Part shown: in pieces, positions 56,148-64,000 of the stretch | Position numbering within the stretch: the first letter of the stretch is position 1 | How the letters are laid out: the number at the start of each line of letters is the position of its first letter | Source of the DNA: Hymenobacter mellowenesis | GTDB lineage: Bacteria; Bacteroidota; Bacteroidia; Cytophagales; Hymenobacteraceae | DNA: 64,000 nucleotides | Direction: 5' to 3' | NCBI RefSeq assembly: GCF_030581005.1 | Contig: NZ_JAUQSX010000005.1 | Coordinates: 186,001-250,000, forward strand | Notes under the pieces: model-generated | The model's input: only the letters and a program-made list of their open reading frames with translations | Databases searched by the model: none | What the model was told of the DNA's origin: nothing | Translations under genes and position numbers: made by a program

Positions 56148-57554
56148 ATGCTCAACGACTCTTTTCTGACCCCGGCCCAAATCGTGGCCGAGCTTGACAA
56201 ATACATCATCGGCCAGCACGACGCCAAGCGCCACGTGGCCATTGCGCTGCGCAACCGCTGGCGCCGCTTGCACGCCCCGGCCGATATGCAGGCCGAAATC
56301 GTACCCAACAACATCCTCATGATTGGAGCCACCGGCGTGGGCAAAACCGAAATTGCCCGCCGCCTGGCCCACCTCGCCGACGCGCCCTTTGTGAAAGTGG
56401 AAGCCAGCAAATTCACCGAAGTGGGCTACGTGGGCCGCGACGTGGAAAGCATGGTGCGCGACCTGGCCGAACAAAGCGTGAACCGTGTGAAGGCCCGCCG
56501 CCAGGAAGCCGTAAAAGCCCAGGCCGCCGACGCCGTGGAGGAAATCATCCTCGATGCCCTCATTCCGGCCATCAGCCAGCCGGCCGGCCCCAGAACTGGT
56601 CTCGGTTTCGGTGGTGGGGGAGGAGAGGATATGCCCAGTTCCGATGCCGAATTAAACGAGCGCACCCGCGAGCGGTTCCGCCAGAAAATCAAGAACGGCG
56701 AACTGGAAGACCGCAAAATCGAAATCCAGGTAGCGCAGTCGGGCCCTAGCGTGGGCATCATGGGCGCGCCTCCCGGTATGGACGAGGGCACCCTTTCGGG
56801 CCTGCAGGACATGCTGGGCAATATGCTGCCCAAGAAAACCCGCAAGCGCAAAGTAACCGTGGCCGAAGCCCGCAAGCTGCTACTTGATGAAGAAGCCGCC
56901 AAGCTCATCGACATGGACGACGTGAAGGACGAAGCCATCCGCCAGTGCGAAAACGCTGGTATCATCTTCATCGACGAAATCGACAAAGTGGCCAGCAGCG
57001 GTGGTAAAAGCGGCGGCGGTGGCCCCGATGTAAGCCGTCAGGGCGTGCAGCGCGACCTGCTGCCCATTGTGGAAGGCTCGGCGGTGAACACCAAGTATGG
57101 CATCGTCAACACCGACCACATCCTGTTCATTGCCGCCGGCGCCTTCCACGTCAGCAAGCCTTCCGACCTCATTCCCGAGCTGCAAGGCCGTTTCCCTATC
57201 CGCGTCGAGCTGCAAAGCCTGACCAAGGAAGATTTCTTTCGCATTCTGAAAGACCCCAAAAACGCCCTTACTAAGCAATACGAAGCCCTTCTGAAAGCCG
57301 AAGAAGTAGAACTAACCTTCGATGACGCGGCGTTGGAGCGGCTGGCCGAAATCGCCTCCGAAGTCAATGCTGAGGTCGAAAACATCGGCGCCCGCCGCCT
57401 GCACACCGTCATGAGCCGCCTGCTCAACGACATTCTCTACGACGTGCCGGACAAGATTGGGGCTCACGCGCACGTGCAAATCACGGCCGCGCTGGTGGAT
57501 GAGCGGCTGAGCGACATGGTGAAGAACCGGGATTTAAGCCAGTACATCCTGTAA
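56148..57554 (+). CDS. hslU: HslUV protease ATPase subunit HslU
   Basis: 468 residues from ATG 56148; the open frame upstream comes from the repeat. FLTPAQIVAELDKYIIGQ at the start, Walker A GATGVGKTE, FTEVGYVGRDVES, Walker B IIFIDEIDK and the sensor region LIPELQGRFPIRVEL are all HslU. It unfolds substrates for the HslV peptidase; hslV is not in the window. A strong terminator follows. Confidence 0.96.
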   Translation: MLNDSFLTPAQIVAELDKYIIGQHDAKRHVAIALRNRWRRLHAPADMQAEIVPNNILMIGATGVGKTEIARRLAHLADAPFVKVEASKFTEVGYVGRDVESMVRDLAEQSVNRVKARRQEAVKAQAADAVEEIILDALIPAISQPAGPRTGLGFGGGGGEDMPSSDAELNERTRERFRQKIKNGELEDRKIEIQVAQSGPSVGIMGAPPGMDEGTLSGLQDMLGNMLPKKTRKRKVTVAEARKLLLDEEAAKLIDMDDVKDEAIRQCENAGIIFIDEIDKVASSGGKSGGGGPDVSRQGVQRDLLPIVEGSAVNTKYGIVNTDHILFIAAGAFHVSKPSDLIPELQGRFPIRVELQSLTKEDFFRILKDPKNALTKQYEALLKAEEVELTFDDAALERLAEIASEVNAEVENIGARRLHTVMSRLLNDILYDVPDKIGAHAHVQITAALVDERLSDMVKNRDLSQYIL

Positions 57555-57570
57555 TCGCAAAAACAATAAG

Positions 57571-57603
57571 AAAAGCCCCGGCCAATTTGGCCGGGGCTTT
57601 TTT
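57571..57603 (+). terminator. Terminator of hslU
   Basis: AAAAGCCCCGGCC pairs with GGCCGGGGCTTTT around AATTT, followed by TT. With A/T at both sides it can serve both hslU and the convergent susD-like gene. Confidence 0.9.
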
Positions 57604-57623
57604 GTGTCAGGCGAAACAAGTGC

Positions 57624-59006
57624 CTAGTAGAGAGGGTTCTGCGCAATCGTGCCGCTCGTGGTGTTCACTTCGCGGAACGGAATAGGGAACAGGTTGCGGA
57701 AGGTTTGGGTGTAAGTCGGCAGGGCCGTTTGCACCGTATTGGTCCGACGCAAGTCGAACCAGTACATGCCTTCGTAAGCAAATTCCAGGCGGCGCTGCAA
57801 AATGATATCCGCGATGATGGCGGAAGCAGTGGTAGCAGTAGTCGCCGCCAGGCCATTGCGGGTCCGAACAAGGTTTAGCTGGGTAATGGCCGTAGCCAAG
57901 TCGCCTGTTTGAGCCGCAGCTTCGGCAATGGTCAGCACTACTTCCGAATAGCGCACTACAGGGAAGGGGTCATCGCGCGTAGCGGAGCGGGTATATTTCA
58001 GGGTCTGGCCACCCGTTGCTACGTTGATGGCAAGGCGACGGTCACCGGTGGGGTGAGCCGCAGCAATGCTCAAACCCGGGTCGAACTCATTTCTCCCACT
58101 AAACCAGTAAAAGGCATACTGATTTTGGTCGGTAGTGGAGAAATAAAGCTGCCAGATGGCATCGTTTACCGAGGTCGGGGAGGAGACGCCAGGAGTGGAG
58201 GTGGCATAAGTTGTCAGTACAGGCACCATGCGGGCAAACGACAAGGCATCGGCGTATTGACGCATGCGCAACTCAAACCGGGCGCGCAGAGCCAATGCCG
58301 CGTTGCGGGTAATAACGTTCGCCGCCGCCACAGAAGCCGGGAGGGCTGTGGTGGTAGTGGGCAAGTTGGCGATAGCGAAGTCTAAATCGGCTCGGATGGC
58401 GGCGGCCACATCTGCTTCGGACGAGCGAGGAATGGCAGCCGTTTCTGGTCCAATGGCCGTGGTCGGCGTGAGGCGCAATGGCACCCCGAGACCACCGGTG
58501 TAGCCATATCCTTGCGTGGTGCCGCCCCAGAGGGCCAGCAGGTTCATGTAGTGCAACGCACGCAGGGTCCGGGCCTGGGCTTGGGTGCTTGCTTTCGGGA
58601 AAGCAGGGTCCGAAATCCGGTCGCTTTGTTGCAGCAAGTAGTTGGCCCGGTTGATGCCCACGTAGATAGCGTTCCAGGTGTTGCCAATCTGGATGTTGTC
58701 CGCAGCGGCCAGGTTTTGGTTGATTACGCCATAAGTTGTCGTTAACGTGCCAACGAAACGGATGTCGTTGGAAATCAAATCAACCATGGTTGGGAAAGCC
58801 AAGCCATAGTATCCATCAACCTGAAGCGCGTCGTAAGCGCCCAACAAGCCAGCCGCAGCGTCTTCCTTCGTTGTGAAGCCCGTATCGGAGCTCACGCTGT
58901 TCGACGGCTCTACGTTCACTGCTTTATCGCAGCTACCCAGTGCCAATCCCAAGCTTAGAAGCAGGGCCGACCGGGAAGCAATTTGACGAAAATTAAATAG
59001 TTGCAT
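57624..59006 (-). CDS. SusD/RagB-family lipoprotein
   Basis: 460 residues. Signal with lipobox SLGLALGSC, then the SusD pattern: AAAGLLGAYDALQ, TQAQARTLRALHYMNLLALWG, LDFAIANLPTTTTAL, and the C-terminal FAYEGMYWFDLRRTN and NLFPIPFREVNTT. It caps a SusC transporter at the outer membrane and binds the nutrient. 21 bases after the SusC gene, in one operon. No enzyme genes nearby tell the substrate. Confidence 0.93.
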   Translation of the reverse strand: MQLFNFRQIASRSALLLSLGLALGSCDKAVNVEPSNSVSSDTGFTTKEDAAAGLLGAYDALQVDGYYGLAFPTMVDLISNDIRFVGTLTTTYGVINQNLAAADNIQIGNTWNAIYVGINRANYLLQQSDRISDPAFPKASTQAQARTLRALHYMNLLALWGGTTQGYGYTGGLGVPLRLTPTTAIGPETAAIPRSSEADVAAAIRADLDFAIANLPTTTTALPASVAAANVITRNAALALRARFELRMRQYADALSFARMVPVLTTYATSTPGVSSPTSVNDAIWQLYFSTTDQNQYAFYWFSGRNEFDPGLSIAAAHPTGDRRLAINVATGGQTLKYTRSATRDDPFPVVRYSEVVLTIAEAAAQTGDLATAITQLNLVRTRNGLAATTATTASAIIADIILQRRLEFAYEGMYWFDLRRTNTVQTALPTYTQTFRNLFPIPFREVNTTSGTIAQNPLY

Positions 59007-59027
59007 GGTTATCGTGAAGCAAAAGGA

Positions 59028-62000
59028 TTAGAAGCCCAGAGTAACGCCACCGGTGATGGTACGCGCTTGCGGATAGGTGAAGAAGTCCGTGCCCAGCGAG
59101 GTATTCGAGCTGCTGAAGGTGCTTACTTCGGGGTCGAGGCCCGTGTATTTGGTGAATGTCACCAGGTTCTGCGCCTGCGCGTAGATGCGCACCGTGCGCA
59201 AGTGGGCGCGGGTGGCCAGGGTGGTGGGCAGGGTGTAGCCGAGGGTTACGCTCTTGAAACGAGCATAAGAGCCATCCTCCAGGAAACGGTCCGAATAACG
59301 GGCGTTGGTGTTGGGGTCGCCGTAAACAGCACGGGGCACGTTGGTGTCGGTGTTGGTGGGCGTCCAACGATTCAGCACGATGGCGTCTTGGCCGTTGGTC
59401 GTGCTCATGTTCTGGGTGCTGGTGGCCGAGGCGTTGAGAATCTTGTTGCCCACGTTGTATTGCAGGAACACATTGAAATCGAAGCCGGCATAGCGCAGGG
59501 TGTTGGTGATACCGCCGTAGAACTTCGGCTGAGCCGTGCCGATGATTTCCTGGTCGGCTACCGTGATGCGGCCGTCCGGCTTGCCATCCGGTCCACCGCT
59601 GATGTCCTTGAACTTGATGTCGCCAGGGCGGGTAAGGGCCGTCTGGTAGGTAGCCGAAGCAACACCGGTAGCGGCAACTGCGGCCCGGTTCAGAGCATCA
59701 ATTTCCTCTTGGGTCTGGAAGATGTGGTCAACGCGGTAGCCGTAGAAGGCACCCAGCGGCTGGCCAACGACCAAGCGGCTAGCAAAGCCTTGGGCGAGGC
59801 CGAGGGGGTTCGGGTCGGAGAGTTTGGTTACCTCGTTGCGGTTGAAGCTGATGTTGAAGTTCGTCTCCCAGTTGAAGCCAGTGCCTTCGTTGCGGAAGTT
59901 GATGGTGGTCAGGGCGAATTCGAGGCCTTTGTTCTGGATGGCACCTACGTTCGAACTGTAGCTCAGGAAGCCGGTGTCGGAGGGCAGGTTTTGGCTCAAC
60001 AACAGGTCGTCCGTTTTACGCATATACACGTCGGCCGAGATGTAGAAACGGTTCTGCAGGAAACCCAGGTCGATGCCGATATCGGTTTGGCGCGTGCGCT
60101 CCCATTTTAGGTCGGGGTTAGCCAACTGCGTGAAGGCGAGACCACCTCTTTCCAGGTAGTTGGCACCGGGGCTAATCAAACCGCGCGAGCCAAAGTTGGC
60201 CGTGGGCTGGTTGCCGGTTTCGCCATAGCTACCGCGCAGTTTCAGCTCGCTCACTACCGTCTGGTCTTTCAGGAAGGACTCTTCCAGCACACGCCAGCCC
60301 ACCGAACCAGCCGGGAAGTAACCCACGCGGTTGTCGGCACCGAAGCGCGAAGATTCATCGCGACGAACCGAAGCGCTCAACAGGTAACGGCCTTTAAATG
60401 AATAGTCAACTTTCGCCAAGGCGCCAAACAAGGCGTTGCCAGTGGTCGAAGAGGTAGAAGTAACTTTGGTTGCGCCGGCAGCCAACTCGCGGATGGAGTT
60501 GCTGGGGAAGCCGGTTACGTTTACGAATACGTCGCTGTACCGGTCACGCTGAAATTCTCCCACCAGCAAGGCACTTAGCGTGTGGTCTTCGCCAAAGGTC
60601 TTGGAATAGTTGAATGCGCTGATGTGGTTGTAGTTGAGGTCTTGCAGGGTAGCCAGCGTGGCATCACCGCTGGGGTTCAAGCCGGCTTTGGTCAAGGTCG
60701 AGTAGAAACGGTCATCGCGGCCGTAAGTGAAGTCAATACCGAAAGTGGCCCGGTATTTCAGGTTTTTGATAAGCTCAAATTCCGTGTATTGGCTGCCAAT
60801 CAAGCGGTTGTTGGTCGATTTAATATACGGCTCCTTGGCCGCAGCAACCGGGTTTTCCAACGAGCTGGCATCTTTGTAATAAGTGCCGTCAGCGTTATAG
60901 ACGGGGAGGTCAGCGGCCGTAAGGCGAGCCGTTGTCAGTACCCCGTAAATGCTGTTGTCGTTGTTGATGCGGTTGTTAACGCTTTGGGTCAGGCCGAGGG
61001 TAGTACCCATGCGAACCTTCTCCGAAAGCTTGTTGTCAACGCTCAAGCGGGCACTGCCGCGGCTGAAGCCCGAACCAACCACAGTGCCTTGCTGGTCGAA
61101 GTAGTTTACAGCCAAGCGGTAGCGGCTAGCATCTGAGCCGCCGGAGAAGGTCAGGCCGTAGTTGCTAATGGGAGCCGTGCGCAATACTTCATTGCTCCAG
61201 TTGGTGCTAATGGCCGTGCTGGGGTTCTGAAATTGGCTGAGTGGCCGAATGGGGTTGCCCGCCGGCTGCACGTAGTTTCGCACGCCGTTTGCATCGGCAG
61301 CGCCAAAGGTGCCGGGACCGTAGATGTAAGCTGCCAGGTCAGCATTGGTGCGAAATACAACAGGGCTAGGGCCTGTCGTGGCAGCAAAGTTGGTTGGATA
61401 GTTACCAGCTGCGTTAGCCGGGTAGCGGTTAGCCGCTGCGTCAAGGAAAAGCTGCGTTTGCTGCTCGCCGTTGAGTACGTCAGGACGCTTCCACACCGAC
61501 TGCGCGCCCGTGTAGTAATCGACGTCGATACGGGCTTTACCAGCTTTGCCGCGTTTGGTGGTAATGAGTACTACGCCGTTGGAAGCACGCGAGCCGTAGA
61601 TAGCGGCCGCCGAAGCATCTTTCAGCACTTCAATCGACTCAATGTCGTTGGGGTTGATATCGTTCAGGCCGTTGGTGAGCTGGTTGCCAGCCGCCAACTG
61701 CGTCGTGTTACCCGTAATAACCGGCAAGCCGTCAACCACATATAGGGGCTCGTTGCTGGCGCCGATAGAAGCCGCACCGCGCACCCGCACGCTGATGCCT
61801 GAGCCAGGTGTACCCGAGCTCTGCGTCACCTGCACACCAGCTGCCCGGCCCTGCAAAGCCTGGTCAACACCAATGATGGGCTGGTCGCGATACTGCGAGG
61901 AATTCACCGTAGCAATTGCACCGGTGATGTTGCGCCGCTCCTGCTGCGCGCCGTAGCCGGTTACTACTACTTCGTTGAGCTGCTTGGTGTCGGTGACCAA

Positions 62001-62285
62001 GGCCACCGTGAACTGCGAGTCCGAGCCAATGGCGCGCTCCTGTGTCGTCATGCCAATCGAGCTGAACACCAGCGTGCCGCCCGATTCGGGCACCGACAGG
62101 CTGAATGCGCCGTCCGAATTCGTGGAAACACCGTTGCTTGTGCCTTTCAGCAGGACGGTAACGCCCGGCAGGCCGCCGCCCGTTGCCTGGTCGGTTACCC
62201 GTCCGGTAACGGTGCGCGTCTGCGCCATCGCTCCGTGGAGGAGAGTAAACATGAGCACGAGACTCATGAGTAAGATTTTTTTCAT
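59028..62285 (-). CDS. SusC/RagA TonB-dependent outer-membrane transporter
   Basis: 1085 residues from ATG 62285. Signal peptide ending HGAMAQ, a carboxypeptidase-like domain (VTGRVTDQATGGGLPGVTVL), the plug with VVVTGYGAQQERRNITGAI and LKDASAAAIYGSRASNGVVL, then a large barrel ending ARTITGGVTLGF. It imports ligands such as oligosaccharides or peptides with energy from TonB. The partner SusD follows. The presence of RGAASIGASNEPLYVVDG marks it as a SusC/RagA member. Confidence 0.96.
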   Translation of the reverse strand: MKKILLMSLVLMFTLLHGAMAQTRTVTGRVTDQATGGGLPGVTVLLKGTSNGVSTNSDGAFSLSVPESGGTLVFSSIGMTTQERAIGSDSQFTVALVTDTKQLNEVVVTGYGAQQERRNITGAIATVNSSQYRDQPIIGVDQALQGRAAGVQVTQSSGTPGSGISVRVRGAASIGASNEPLYVVDGLPVITGNTTQLAAGNQLTNGLNDINPNDIESIEVLKDASAAAIYGSRASNGVVLITTKRGKAGKARIDVDYYTGAQSVWKRPDVLNGEQQTQLFLDAAANRYPANAAGNYPTNFAATTGPSPVVFRTNADLAAYIYGPGTFGAADANGVRNYVQPAGNPIRPLSQFQNPSTAISTNWSNEVLRTAPISNYGLTFSGGSDASRYRLAVNYFDQQGTVVGSGFSRGSARLSVDNKLSEKVRMGTTLGLTQSVNNRINNDNSIYGVLTTARLTAADLPVYNADGTYYKDASSLENPVAAAKEPYIKSTNNRLIGSQYTEFELIKNLKYRATFGIDFTYGRDDRFYSTLTKAGLNPSGDATLATLQDLNYNHISAFNYSKTFGEDHTLSALLVGEFQRDRYSDVFVNVTGFPSNSIRELAAGATKVTSTSSTTGNALFGALAKVDYSFKGRYLLSASVRRDESSRFGADNRVGYFPAGSVGWRVLEESFLKDQTVVSELKLRGSYGETGNQPTANFGSRGLISPGANYLERGGLAFTQLANPDLKWERTRQTDIGIDLGFLQNRFYISADVYMRKTDDLLLSQNLPSDTGFLSYSSNVGAIQNKGLEFALTTINFRNEGTGFNWETNFNISFNRNEVTKLSDPNPLGLAQGFASRLVVGQPLGAFYGYRVDHIFQTQEEIDALNRAAVAATGVASATYQTALTRPGDIKFKDISGGPDGKPDGRITVADQEIIGTAQPKFYGGITNTLRYAGFDFNVFLQYNVGNKILNASATSTQNMSTTNGQDAIVLNRWTPTNTDTNVPRAVYGDPNTNARYSDRFLEDGSYARFKSVTLGYTLPTTLATRAHLRTVRIYAQAQNLVTFTKYTGLDPEVSTFSSSNTSLGTDFFTYPQARTITGGVTLGF

Positions 62286-62814
62286 GGACAAAAGGTTAAA
62301 AATTAAAATGGTAATGGTGAGTTTACATTGTAAAAATAAGCGACATTAGTTGGATAAACGCAAAGAAAATGGGGTTTGCTCATGAATTTTTCAGAATAGC
62401 CTCCAAACATTTACATGAAGCACAGACCCAATTTAGTGGGTTTCGTACTTTTGATATTCATATTATAAATATAATTATATAGTATAATAATGTGTTTTTT
62501 AAAATAGACAATGAATGATGTTATGGCAACAGTAAGGTTGTGATTATCAGTTGATTTTTGCTAAATATTCGGGTGCTGCCCGTTGCTTTCAGTAGGGGCA
62601 GAAGAGCAGCAATAAAGTGGGCGTCGAGAACAAACCGTGTCCGAGACAATCTCCTCAAAATAAAATGACTTTAAGGTGCGGTCATAGACCGCGGGGCCTA
62701 GCAAATTTGGACACCATCATTATATCTCGAAAAAGACAGCGGCAGCAAAAGGACGATGAAGTCCTTCTGCTGCCGCTGTTTAAGGGCCGGCCCAAGCCGG
62801 CTCGGGATGTTCGG
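62286..62814. other. AT-rich region upstream of the SusC gene
   Basis: About 530 bases with long A/T tracts (62330-62500), likely holding the SusC promoter; on the minus strand TATTTTTA near 62335 is a loose -7 match. The terminator of the next operon lies at 62736-62779. No gene is seen. Confidence 0.5.
62736..62779 (-). terminator. Terminator of the second SusD-lipoprotein unit
   Basis: ACAGCGGCAGCA pairs with TGCTGCCGCTGT and continues inward as AAGGAC/GTCCTT, followed on the minus strand by CTTTTT. A 17-bp stem, very strong. Confidence 0.9.
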
Positions 62815-63435
62815 TTAGTTTGGGGGGCGGATTTCCGCGATGGCGGCGTAAGGGGCGTTGACGAACGTGCCTTGCGGTGCGCCTACGGACCCAGACGTGG
62901 TGGAGAGGGGCGTGAGGGTGATGCGCCGGCCGTCCTTCATCACGTACTCAAAGGTGAACACGATGGCTTCGCCGTTGAATACCCGGTTAATTATTGCGGA
63001 GGTTTCGCCCAGCACGGGCTGGGGAGCTGCTTGGCCCGTGACTGGTGATGTGGCGTACAAACCCCGCAGCGCATCTTGGCTGTTTATGGTAACGGTGGCC
63101 GGAAACGAGGTCAGGTCCATCACTTTCACGCGCGGGCCCAAGCGCAGGTCGCGCCGGTAGCTCTTATACACTTCCACGGTTTGAATTTCTGAGTAGCCCT
63201 GCGAAGGGTTGACCACAAACTCAAACACTGGACGAGTCAGGCCTTGGGCCGCCAGCGCATTCGTAGAGGGCTTGGCACTGATGATATCGTAAAAAGACTT
63301 CTGCGGGTTGATTTCCGGGATGATGAGCGGAATGCTTTCCGTCGTGGGGGCAGGTAACTTGCTGTCCTCGCGGCAGGCAACGAGCGAGCTCGCAGCCGTT
63401 AGCAACAGAAAGAAACGGGTGAGGTATGAATTCAT
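62815..63435 (-). CDS. Hypothetical lipoprotein of a SusC/SusD locus
   Basis: 206 residues from ATG 63435. Signal with lipobox SLVACRED. The mature part is beta-rich (GLTRPVFEFVVNPSQGY, VEVYKSYRRDLRLGPRVKV, AIVFTFEYVMKDGRRITL), like the surface lipoproteins that follow susD in many Bacteroidota loci. It starts 42 bases after the SusD stop, so it is the last gene of that operon. Confidence 0.7.
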   Translation of the reverse strand: MNSYLTRFFLLLTAASSLVACREDSKLPAPTTESIPLIIPEINPQKSFYDIISAKPSTNALAAQGLTRPVFEFVVNPSQGYSEIQTVEVYKSYRRDLRLGPRVKVMDLTSFPATVTINSQDALRGLYATSPVTGQAAPQPVLGETSAIINRVFNGEAIVFTFEYVMKDGRRITLTPLSTTSGSVGAPQGTFVNAPYAAIAEIRPPN

Positions 63436-63477
63436 GGTGATTTTCACGTTAAGAAAAGTCAGGAAAGACAGTACGAC

Positions 63478-64000
63478 CTAGAGGTCCCAGAAAATGCGCG
63501 AGGTAACCGGCGCTTGCGTCCGCGGCGAATTGGGATTCAGAATCAAATCGTTGGTCGGATAGTACAGGCGGTAGGGGAAGATGCCGTTCGACAGCGTCTG
63601 GCCATCGTCGGGCAACAGGCCCCGGCCGGGCGTGGCGGCGGCGGCGGCCTGCGATACCCGGATGAGCGGGTGGTGCGTGCGCCGGAAGTCGGTATATACA
63701 TCCACACCGTAGCCGAAGCTGGCCACGTACTTCTCGTACATAATCACCTCCAGCTTGTCTTCGGTAGTGGTGGCGCGGTCAAAACGGTTAAGCGGGCCCG
63801 AGTTGGCAGCCGTGGTATTGACGCGGTTGATGTAGGCGGCGATTTGGGTTGCCGTCATGACAGGGCTGCCGTCGGCTGCCGCAATCGTGTTCACTTTGTT
63901 AAACGACGCATTGAGAGCATCGACTAATGCGGCGCGGGCTGCCGTGGGGTTATTGAGAACCACGAGCTGCAATTCGGCTTCCGTGTACTTGCGGGCATAG
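63478..64000 (-). CDS. SusD/RagB-family protein (5' end outside window)
   Basis: Only the C-terminal 173 codons are present; the frame is open to the window end (YARKYTEAELQL at the edge). EDKLEVIMYEKYVASFGYGV, VYTDFRRTHHPL and FPYRLYYPTNDLILNPNSP match SusD-like proteins of the SusD/RagB family. It belongs to a second SusC/D unit upstream of the lipoprotein at 62815. Confidence 0.85.
   Translation of the reverse strand, partial: YARKYTEAELQLVVLNNPTAARAALVDALNASFNKVNTIAAADGSPVMTATQIAAYINRVNTTAANSGPLNRFDRATTTEDKLEVIMYEKYVASFGYGVDVYTDFRRTHHPLIRVSQAAAAATPGRGLLPDDGQTLSNGIFPYRLYYPTNDLILNPNSPRTQAPVTSRIFWDL

Overview
The window looks like a chromosome segment of a Hymenobacter-like bacterium (Bacteroidota, Cytophagales). 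It is GC-rich, carries SusC/SusD pairs, type IX secretion parts (PorQ, a PorE-like PD40-OmpA protein), Bacteroidota lipoprotein signals, and many -7 boxes of the form TAnnTTTG. It also carries many long intergenic hairpin repeats. No database search was possible, so family calls rest on recognised motifs.

Layout. 0-5 kb: AraC regulator (cut by the window start), a TetX-like flavin monooxygenase, a beta-propeller lipoprotein and a SulP transporter with a structured leader. 5-6.5 kb: an AT-rich, probably transferred HEPN gene whose stop codon lies inside a tRNA-like element with an enlarged anticodon arm, then a terminator and a broken copy of the gltD 3' end. 6.5-15 kb (minus strand): purE-purK and gltB-gltD. 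15.5-29.1 kb: a urease locus (nickel permease, fused ureAB, ureC, ureF, ureG, convergent ureD; no ureE seen). It is interrupted between ureAB and ureC by a small structured RNA and an unknown gene, and between ureC and ureF by a 39-codon hydrophobic-peptide gene with a fully overlapping antisense RNA plus a two-gene minus-strand operon. That operon encodes a 1202-aa SF2 helicase fused to a PD-(D/E)XK-like nuclease domain, and a 709-aa protein whose C-terminus resembles a PIWI domain. It is the best candidate in the window for an undescribed or poorly described defence system.

29-43 kb: J-like membrane protein, ankyrin protein, two related predicted beta-barrels, SDR oxidoreductase, methylmalonyl-CoA mutase (mutA, mutB), and a 5'-nucleotidase split into two genes in reversed domain order. 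43-57.6 kb: dnaA, Uma2 nuclease, OsmC, GH3-like adenylate enzyme, HAD-like and GreA/B-like proteins, PorE-like protein, lon, porQ, hslU. 57.6-64 kb (minus strand): a complete SusC-SusD pair and the end of a second SusD-lipoprotein unit that runs off the window.

At least twelve long inverted repeats of several sequence families lie between genes, including inside the urease and mutase gene sets. Starts were moved downstream of these hairpins where an open frame ran through them.
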